From Branchiostoma lanceolatum (taxonomy: Eukaryota > Chordata > Leptocardii > Amphioxiformes > Branchiostomatidae), in contig NC_089724.1 of the NCBI RefSeq assembly GCF_035083965.1, forward strand, positions 34,373,222 to 34,437,221: DNA of 64,000 bases, given 5' to 3'. This document shows, in pieces, positions 32,199 to 42,500 of the stretch. The notes under the pieces were generated by a model. The model did no database searches. It saw nothing but the letters and a program-made list of their open reading frames with translations, and had not been told where the DNA came from. Numbering within the stretch: position 1 is the stretch's first letter; the number at the start of each line of letters is the position of its first letter. Both the position numbers and the translations under genes were made by a program.

Positions 32199-33493
32199 GG
32201 CCACAGCAAATAAATTTTATGGATGACATCCTCCGCGGACTCCAAAATTAATGAGATAGGGCGAAAAAAAAACAAGCCGGGGCAAAAAAAACAAGATTCC
32301 AATATTTTCAAATTTTGAGATCATAATTCTTGATAAGGCCACAGCAAATAAATTTTATGGATGACATCCTCCGCGGACTTCAAAATTAATGAGATAGGGC
32401 GAAAAAAAAACAAGCCGGGGCAAAAAAAACAAGATTCCAATACATGTATTTTCAAATTTTGAGATCATAATTCTTGATAAACAAGAATTGAGGTGACAAA
32501 ATATGATATCATGACCAACAGGTCTTTTAGTCCTGTATTCATTCATATATAATATAAAACCTCCTGGATTCAGCAGTAAACATGTCCTTGTAGATGTGTA
32601 TACATCTCAATAGACTTACTACAACAAATGCAGAAAAGAACTTGTTGTACCATCATCTGAAGCAACTACACTGGCTTTTCATATGCGATGAAACACCTTG
32701 TGTATACAGCTCAATTAACTAGACCCCACCCCCATTATTTATATAAAGTCCTTGCTAGAGCAAATGCAGAAAACAGCTTGTTATTATACCATCATGGGCA
32801 GGAACTACACTAGTTATTCATATGCAAGGAAACACCTTAGACTGTCAACGTTTACGACATATTTGCCAATTTTTGGCATGTCGACCTCCGTCGGAGGGCA
32901 ATGAAATTTCTTGTTTTTTATTTCGAAATCAGGCGAAAATTAATGAGCGCGCTGATGTCATCCATAAAAATTACTTGCTGTGGCCTAAACAAGAATTGAG
33001 GTGACAAAATATGATATCATGACCAACAGGTCTTTTAGTCCTGTATTCATTCATATATAATATAAAACCTCCTGGATTCAGCAGTAAACATGTCCTTGTA
33101 GATGTGTATACATCTCAATAGACTTACTACAACAAATGCAGAAAAGAACTTGTTGTACCATCATCTGAAGCAACTACACTGGCTTTTCATATGCGATGAA
33201 ACACCTTGTGTATACAGCTCAATTAACTAGACCCCACCCCCATTATTTATATAAAGTCCTTGCTAGAGCAAATGCAGAAAACAGCTTGTTATTATACCAT
33301 CATGGGCAGGAACTACACTAGTTATTCATATGCAAGGAAACACCTTAGACTGTCAACGTTTACGACATATTTGCCAATTTTTGGCATGTCGACCTCCGTC
33401 GGAGGGCAATGAAATTTCTTGTTTTTTAGTTCGAAATCAGGCGAAAATTAATGAGCGCGCTGATGTCATCCATAAAAATTACTTGCTGTGGCC
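32199..33493. mobile_element. Harbinger-like MITE (outer copy, split by a self-insertion)
   Basis: The outer element starts GGCCACAGCAA at 32199 and ends with the inverted TTGCTGTGGCC at 33493. It is flanked by TAA at 32196-32198 and 33494-33496, the TWA target duplication typical of PIF/Harbinger transposons. It is interrupted at its own TAA by a second copy (32337-32985). Removing the inner copy leaves about 643 bp. The right end lies 30 bp before the hydroxylase start codon. No coding capacity. Confidence 0.85.
32337..32985. mobile_element. Harbinger-like MITE (inner copy)
   Basis: A complete 649-bp element has the same GGCCACAGCAA termini and is flanked by TAA at 32334-32336 and 32986-32988. 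The flanking outer sequence ATTCTTGA/TAA/ACAAGAAT is the palindromic centre of the same element, and the inner copy contains it intact at about 32470. The copies differ by only a few bases, so the event is recent. Confidence 0.85.
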
Positions 33494-33523
33494 TAACGTA
33501 TATTTGCTTTGGATGCAGATGTG

Positions 33524-33590
33524 ATGAACGTTTTCCTGCTTTTTCTGTTGGTACCCCTGCGCGTCCGGCTGGTGTCTGCAAATGCCAAAG
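33524..33590 (+). CDS. P3H-like: P3H-like exon 1, signal peptide
   Basis: It encodes MNVFLLFLLVPLRVRLVSAN-AK, a classical secretory signal, and ends CAAAG/GTAAAA. A tiny upstream frame (ATG at 33513) ends in a TGA that overlaps this ATG (TGATG). An acceptor-like TTTGGATGCAG at 33508-33518 suggests the ATG could also lie in the second exon of the mRNA. Confidence 0.85.
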
Positions 33591-36500
33591 GTAAAAGATA
33601 GGAATTTATTTTCCCTGCGATTTTCTAAAGAGAGAGAGATTTTCGATACGATACTATAGATATCGATTATGCATATAGTGACATCGTTTGCGTAATGATG
33701 AGAAAATACTGTAATTCCAAAGTGGTAAATGACGGTTAAATAACATCGTTGGAATATTTAAGTTAATTTGAAAATGAAGGTCATCAAACATAAACTATGC
33801 AAATCAGGGCCTTATCTGCATAATGGTGAGAAATACTAGAATGAATGTCTTTGCTAAAATTGAACTTTGTCCGACTTGTTTTATTTGGGAAGACAAGGTC
33901 GTAAACTTATAGAGCAATGACGTTATTTGAATGATTGATAAAAAACCTTTATGATACGTCATTTATAACGGTTGATATTATTTCGCGAAGGAACTCAAGT
34001 TACCTTCACCGAGAAGGTTATGTTTAGCCCAGCATTTGTATGTCTGTCTGTCTGTCTGTCTGTGTCTGTCAACAGGATAGCTCGAATGCCAGAATGGATT
34101 GCCGTCATGCTTTGCAGGTGAGTAGTTATTGGTGAGACCTAAAACAATTAGACTTTGGGCGCCCTAGCGTCTTTTTATGGTTCTGCAGCGGAATTTCTTG
34201 TTTTGATATCTCGTGTTCTGGACATGCTATCACTGCACGAAATGGCCTCGTTTCCCGGCGTATACGTACCGGTATTTTTCTGTATTTTTGTCGGATACTG
34301 ACGGATACTGACGGATACAGGCGGATTCGTGTAAGGTATCCGACTATTTCCTCACCGGTATATGGAATATTTCCGGAAGAATCCGAAAGTAAGGTATTTT
34401 CGACGAATACGGAGCCGTACACTGCACGGAAATGCCACCGATCCTGACGGATACGAACAGGAATTTTTCTGTATTTTTGGCGGATACTGACGGATACAGG
34501 CGGATCCAACCTGACGGATCCGACTAAATGCGCACTGGGATATGGAATATTTTCGGAAGAATCCGAAAGTAAGGTATTTTCGACGAATACGGAGCCGTAC
34601 ACTGTACGGAAATGCCACAGATCCTGACGGATGCGTACAGGGATTTTTCTGTATTTTTGGCGGATACTGACGAATTCAACCTAACGGATCCGAAAATTTC
34701 CGCACCGGGATCGGGAATATTTCCGGAGGAATCCGAAAATGAGGTATTTTCGACGGATACGGAGCCGTACACTGTACGGAAATGCCAGAGATCCTAACGG
34801 ATACGTACAGGAAGTTTTCTGTATTTTTTAAAAGAAAATGGCGGATACTGACGGATACAAGCGGACTGTGATCCGGAACCTCAGATCCGGAGGAATACAA
34901 AAATAGGAATTTTCGACGGATATGGGGCCGTACATTGCACGAAATTGCCCAAGATCCTGACAGATACGTACAGTATGTATTTGCCACGGATACAGACTGA
35001 TCCAACATACAGACTTTCTACAATCTTTGACATATTGTGACTCTGAATATGTTTGTATTTGCCACGAATATGTACAAATCAAACACACAACGTTTGATAG
35101 AATGGTTGATTATTCATAAATACGCGTGCATTCTTAATTTAACGATACCCAAAACATTATTATTCAATGACAGGAAGTTTTGGGAAAGCCTGAATGTAAC
35201 ATTATTTCATATTTCAACATATATGCATTTCTAAGTTCAAAAACTATCAAATACAATACGGAAGTTCTATGTGGCTAAATAATTAATTTCGTTTAATACA
35301 GGCCGAGGGACATCCACATACTCAAAGCACCTCTGCATATGCAGGTTAATGTAAGCACAATTGTTACAAAATGTATTACAATTAACAACCATCACATCAT
35401 GGTGGTAATATTTACTGCCGTATAGTGCACTTGGACCAAAAATTTCTACATGTTCTACATATTCTACTAAAGTAATGAAAGCCTTATTTGTTGCCAGTTC
35501 TTCGTCTAAAAGATATCAGATACAAATATTTTCAAATACAGAGGTTGAAAATAGAAACTTCAAAGTAACATTATACTGTCTGAAAAACTCCCATGATGAC
35601 ACGCCACATTTTACACGTAAGTAGTATATGCCGTGGAACTGCATGTGTATAATCGCCCTCTCCCCATTCTCTGACTACATCTGAGTTCACTTCTTCCATG
35701 CACTCTTGGTAAGGTACAGGCAAGGCTGATTTCTTCTGTATCTAGCATGTTGGACTCAGCTTGGAGTTCATCTTGTGATGAACCAGTTCCTAAATGATAA
35801 AACCAAATGATAAATAAATATCAATTCACATACTTAGTATTTAAGTAACATGTCACATGATTTTGACATAACTGTGATCAAGGAGGTTATATAGACTATA
35901 TAACCTCCTTGCTGTGATGGGTTTCGTTTCATCACAGCAGCTAACAAAAAACAAGGGACAATGGGTATCCATCATGCCTGTCTCAGCTAACATTGAAGTG
36001 TACCGATGATGGACTTAAGCCTTACCGAAGGAGCCTGAGGTACTCTGAGCATCTGACAGCTGATTGCTTTGTTCCAAGCCAAGCTAAGGTCCTCACAACA
36101 TGTGCTGCATTTGTGAAGGAAGTATCTGCCGATGCTGTATAGGATATATATATATAAAGGGAAACAATGACAAATATTAAACATATCACATAATCACATT
36201 TGTAAAAAATGAATCTGGCATCGTTTAATTGAATACGTCAAACTTACATTCATAACTTGAATATGATATTGATCAAACATGTACAGCTATAACTGAATGC
36301 AATAATCACTGAAACACACTACTACCTCCACATAAGTTCCAGCTCACTATCCACAAACTGTGGGACCTTTGTGGGACAAATACTTATGACATTCTCTTCC
36401 GTTACAGGATATCTTTAATTATCTTTCCCTCAACCGCTTGCTATGTTGTATCTGAAACGTTAACCAGACACAAATGTCTGTTGACCATTGGCAAGAACGA

Positions 36501-39500
36501 ACAAATTGAAAGCTATAAATTTCCTAGATCCTAACGGTGTAGAAGTGCAGGTCGACTGGACAATTCTTAATGTCATGCAAATGCGATGATATGTCAAGCC
36601 ACAATAGGAGGATAACTGACGTTCAAACTAGTTAGAAACAGGAATTTTCCAATTTGTACTTACCAAAGGGTAGTCCCTCTAAATGATGAATCGACTCCCT
36701 ACCAACTTTACAAGGGGGAGGGGGGCGACGAATATTGCATGCACGAAGAAGACTACTTCGCAATGCCGCGCGTTTGAGTTTACACCGAATCCCCTTCGAC
36801 TCTCAAGTCACTAAAAATCACTGGTCGACCATGGTAGACTCTGACGATGCCATGTTAAGCACAGAGAGTGATGAAACGCCGTTCTTGTCTCCGTGCTGTT
36901 CACCGACAAAACCGTTTCTCGCGCCTGACGCCATGACACGCAGTGTCTTGTGGGAGATTGGACACGAATCCGTATTCCGGATACGTCAGGATTTGTCGGA
37001 ATTGTTGGATCGGATCCAATCGGAAACGTTCGTATCTGCTATGATGCACGATTGCGGATCTGCTGGATTTTTCAGGATCTGAGATCATGCCGTGCAGTGT
37101 GTATTTGTAAGTTAGGATCCGAAGCAACTACCGACAAACAAACAATCCGATTATCTCTGCCATATTGACAAATATCTGAAAACGAAGGATCCGCGCAAAT
37201 ATCCTCAGGTATCCGAGGCGCATCACGGATCCAGACGTATACGGCGTCGGAATTGCCGGATCTGAGCTGTACCTGGTATTTGTCTGAATTTGCTCGGAAA
37301 CGTTCCGTATTTGTACCCGAAACGTATGAAGGATCCAGACGTATACGGCGCCGGAATTGTCGGATCTGAAGTGCATCGGATCCAATCGGAAACGTTCCGT
37401 GTCTACTATAATGCGTAATTCCGGATCTGCTGGATTCGTCAGGAAATGAGATCATGCCGTGCCGTGTGTATTTATTCGTCAGGATCCGAAACAACTAGCG
37501 ACATACAAACAATCCGAACATTCCAAATATAAAAAAAACGAGGGATCCGCACAAATATTTTCGGGTATCCGAGGCGCATCACGGATCCAGAGGAATACGG
37601 CGTCGGAATTGGTCGGATCTGCGGGCACCTCAGTATCCGAGCAGTGAACTGGGATTTTTCCGGATTCGCTCGGAAACGCCATGAGGCCCGATTCCGGATA
37701 CGTCGGATCCGTCAGGATACGTGGCCATTTCGTGCAGTGTATGGTCTTGATTTTTGAGCGGTAGGTAGCTCTTGGGAGGGAGAGTATGTCATATAGGTTT
37801 TTGCCCCCTCGCGGCTTTTGGTATTGCAGGAGCAGATATTGTTTCAATCTTTGAACGACAAGTATTGGTTGACGGATCATCATAATTTATGGTATGTAGA
37901 TAGCTTAAGTAATGATTTATATAACCATATGCTGATTTTGCAGTAGTCAATTTGTATCATTAATGAGCTGATATTCGAAAGAGTAAGCTCATCTGTGTTT
38001 GTAGAGTACATATTGTAAAGTTTTGATCTTTGATCCAACACAAAGAAGGAACTCACCATGCCTTTTCGGTCGGAAGTCCAACCTTCCTCTGATGTTTCAT
38101 TCACTGCCCTGAAAACCGGGAAGCTTTTGTCCTCCTCCTCTTTTTGGTTCGCTGCTGACGTCATCACCTTTCTAGCTTCCTGGCGTTTAGCGCAATGAAT
38201 CAAACATCTGAGGAAGGTTGGAGTTCCGACCGAAAATTCCTGGTGAGTTTCTTCTTTGTGTTTAATCAAAGCTGGGAACGTTACTATTAGTAAGCTAAGT
38301 CTATTAATCCGCGCCATACCACCAGAGGACTCTAAAACACATGACATGTGTAAGTAAGAAAGAGAAAAATATCGATAGATATCAATTATACAAATGAATA
38401 CCTAATTTGCATTATCTTTAACAAAGTACCATACTTCCATAGTGGAAAATGATTGGGATTTCATCCTTGCAGCATTTGGAAGTTAAGTAGATATGAACAT
38501 CATTAGACATAAATGATGCAAATGTGGGTCTTCTTTACATAAGTTTGAATTGCAAAGGCTCGAAAAGTGTACATGGATACCATTATGGCAAAGGTTAAAC
38601 TTTTCTGCAACTAAAAAAGAATTTACTGCCTTTTTCAGCTCTCTGTCCGAAGTGTGACGTCAGCAAGTCGATATCGCCCCCTGTCCCGGTTGAGAGTAGT
38701 TTAGGGCTCCCTGATGGAAATGCTGAATTGTGTGAATTTTGTCTTCATCAGCTGCAGCCACTCCAAAACTTCCTGTATACGGATACGACATGGTGGATGT
38801 CACGCTTACCGCGAACCCGGGGGATCTAAAGGGGGAAAAGCGAGTACTTGTGGATGGCCTGGCTACACAGGGGGAATGCGACATGATGCTCGACTTGGCA
38901 CAGGTGACTTAACTTTGATGTTATCCTACTTAGCTTATGCCTGGATTCAGATGGATTGTTTGAACTTCAAGCAGGTGTTTTCGACAAATAGAACGATCCG
39001 AAAGCTTGGCGTAGAAATACACTTGCTTGTCGGCCGCAGCCAATAGTCTTACCGCTAACTGTTGTACTATCATTGGTTGAGCTGCTCATCGTGTGGGACT
39101 GTCAGGATCAGTCTATTGCTGAAGTCAGGTGTCTATGACCTATTTTAAAGATTACGTGACCTTATGTGACGTCAGCAATTAGTTTATATCGCTCGCTATC
39201 TCAAGTGAACTTGGCGATTGGTCATTCGAATTCCGCACAAGACTGCAGCATATTGGTCCTTTTTTCCTAATTGTCATAGATTCAATACGATTGCTCATTT
39301 TTCAATAATTATGCTTAACGTGAATAATCATACAGGTGGGAGCAAAACCAGATATCGAAGGTTCCCACTGGTATTCTGAGTACGAGATTTTTGAGGGGCT
39401 GGAAGTTCTGCAAGCAGCACAGGTGGGCGCTCGGTATAATCAATGCAATTAAGTCAATTGTTTTGGTTCTTTAGTTGGCACCTCTTAACAAATCCGTTAC

Positions 39501-42500
39501 TTCATCATTTTTATGTTATGTTATGTTATGTTATGTTATCAGGTTAAACAACTTTTTAATTATCTGGTAGCATGATTTTATGCAGAGTATATATTAATGT
39601 GGTCTTGTGTAATTTAGTTATGTTCGTTACCTTTTTTACATTTGTTTTTAACTTTGAGTTGTAAGCCCATAGCTCATTGAAAAACGCATTTTAAGCCATA
39701 CATGTTTGTACCCCCTGGTAAAATAGATAAACCAAACAAACATATAAAGATAAATGTTGAAATGTTTAGAGCTCACAGCATGAAATGAGATTGAATTTTT
39801 CCCTCAGCTTGCTCAACAAGGTGCAGTTCCAATTGACTCCGCGGAGAAGCTCCTTACTTTGAGTGATAAGGCAAGACGCTTCGTACTTGGCTACTTTGGC
39901 CTGCCAGAGCTGTACCTTACGTACACGCACCTTGTCTGCCGCACTGCAGATGCTAGTAAGTATACTAGAAACATATGTGAGTCTGATCCTGCAAAAGGCT
40001 GCAGTAATCGTGAGGACGTAAATCAAAGTTTTATCTTTAATATACATTGAAGCGACCTTGAAGACCAAGTAAGGGTACCTAGTAGACAAAATTACTTGGA
40101 CTTAACATTGTTCAATTAGCTGTAAAGATTTAGTTCAACTTTGCCAACATACTCGCCTGTGACTCTGTGCCACCCTGCTGGCCTTTGTGCCATAGCTGTC
40201 AGCCTTTATTTAGAGGTGAAGGATGTCAACTTCTTAATGACTTTCTCCTCCCATTCTGTCTTCTTCACAAACATACACATACATGTATGTACAGCAAACA
40301 ACACAGAAAGCTGAATACACTAAAAGATGGGAACTGAAGAGAACGCCATTCTGTTTTGATCTCAACATCGTTTGTTTAGTTACCTCCGTTTGAAGAATGA
40401 ATTGTTTTCGATCTGTCTATTTGTGTGTCCATCTGTATTCCCCGGCTGAGTTTGCTCGGCTCCATCTTCCCCCCAGTCCTGCAGGCTGAGTGGGCCGGGT
40501 CAGAAATGACGTCTATAGGCTTAGTTGGCCGGAATCAAAATGTGTTTCCCCCGGTCCAGGTCTGTGTAGCGTAGGGCTGCTACAAGTTATGGTGCACTAT
40601 CAATTAATGTCCACATTGGGCCATGCCCCCATGTCGAGGTATATCATGCTGAAGCCGGTACTTATGAGTGAAAAAAACACGCCAGGAGTATGATCCTTAG
40701 TCACGACTCTCCTTTATACGAAGCAATGAATTAGGTTTACGTCCAGCGACAAAGTAGAATAAACTCCTGAACCAGTAACGGCAAGTTACCTGGAAGTGTT
40801 ATGCATGACGTATTTCATAAGTAATTCGAAGCCGCGTACTTCATCTTGTTCTTCAAACTTACGCGATAGGTAGTATCTTTTAAAAGTAGCTGATGCCAAA
40901 CCTTTATTTTGTATCCAATTATCTTTGGCGATTCAAGGTTTGACACTCTTTATCATCATCATGAAACATTTACTAGTTTTAGAAAGGTTCGATACAACCC
41001 AGCGACCCCCCTCATGTACGCTGCATTTTCACGCGTCAAAAATTATTGCCATGCGTTCATCACGTGAGCTACGCGTGACGTCAGTGTTTTTGAAATTCAC
41101 AGTACAAAATTATTTTCATCTATCGTGTCAAGCAAGCGGTGGGTCAAACATAGTGACTTTACTATCGTTTGTCTCTAGACTACTTAGGACGATTTATGTG
41201 CAATTTTTTAAAATCTATGTTCTTCAAGTAGAGCGCTAGAAGGAAAATGACTGAGGTGGACCATCATAGGTTTTCCATAGCACAACTCTTCATCATAGTC
41301 CTCAGTGTAAATCCATGCTCGCATGGTGTTAAACAGACGGAGAATAGCTTACGGATCGTGCGTTTTTCTTTACAGAAGAGCTGATGCTTCTTCACGTTGG
41401 TTAATCATTTGGCTTTGTCCGCACGGTTTAAAAAAATTACGTTTTGAATAAACTGGACAGTAAATGGTAGCGGTATGTTAGAGGAAACGAATGTTGTTGT
41501 TGATGAGGTCAGAAAACCATGGATGACATGCGAAAGAGATGCAATTAACGGGTTAAATAGACATGGTAATGCTTAAATCTGTCAATATATTTACGGTATA
41601 CTATTGATATTTCACGGAAATTTGATACCTTCAATTTCTTGTTGTGTTTGTAGACTCCACAGATGACAGGACAGACTTGAGCCACCCCGTCCACGCGGAC
41701 AACTGCCAGCTCGACCTTTCTGACTTCTCCTGTCCGCAAGTCCACCCCCTGTACACACCCAGACATTACAGGTATGCTCGGCAGTTTCCCTAACATTAAA
41801 GTCGGTCACTTTGTACGCCGTATGAAAAACATTGACAGCCTATTCATGGCACAGCAGAGCAGAATTTCATCTTGTGTTCATTACCTTCGCCGAGAAGGTT
41901 ATGCAGAGGGTAGCGTTTGTTTGTCTGTCTGTTTGTAGTGGCACAGAATAACTCAAGAACGCCTCCATGGATTGTCTTGGTATTTGGTATGTTGGTAGGT
42001 TTTGATGAGACCTAAAAACGATTAGATTTTGGGCCCCCTAGCGGCTTCTTGCGGTACTGCAGCGGAACTTCCTGGTTTGATATCTCGTGTTCTGGACATG
42101 CTATGGAACTTAATTTTGAGTGGTAGATAGATCTTCGGACAGAGAGTAAGTGGTGTGGATTTGGGACCCCTAGCGGCTTTTTTGAAACTGCAGGAGCAGG
42201 TTTTGCGTCTGACTTTGAAAGGGAATAACTCAAGAAGGGCTTGATGGATGGTAATGATTTTTGGTAGGTAGATAGCTTGAGTGATGATGTACATGATTAG
42301 ACACCTCTTATGCAAATCAGTATCTAATTTGCATAATTAATGAGGAAAGTTTATACATCCGCCAAATTCAATGATAGGACTCTGAAACATGTGATATATG
42401 TAACTGAGGAAGAGATAAATATAAATTGATATGAACTATGCAAATGAAGACCTCATTTTCATAATTAATGAGGAAATACTACAACAAGATGGGCTTGCTG

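Noticed and set aside
32199-33493. Direct repeats of about 508 bp read as LTRs or a tandem duplication
   Set aside because: TAA flanks and GGCCACAGCAA termini explain them fully as one MITE inserted in another. No retroviral features are present.
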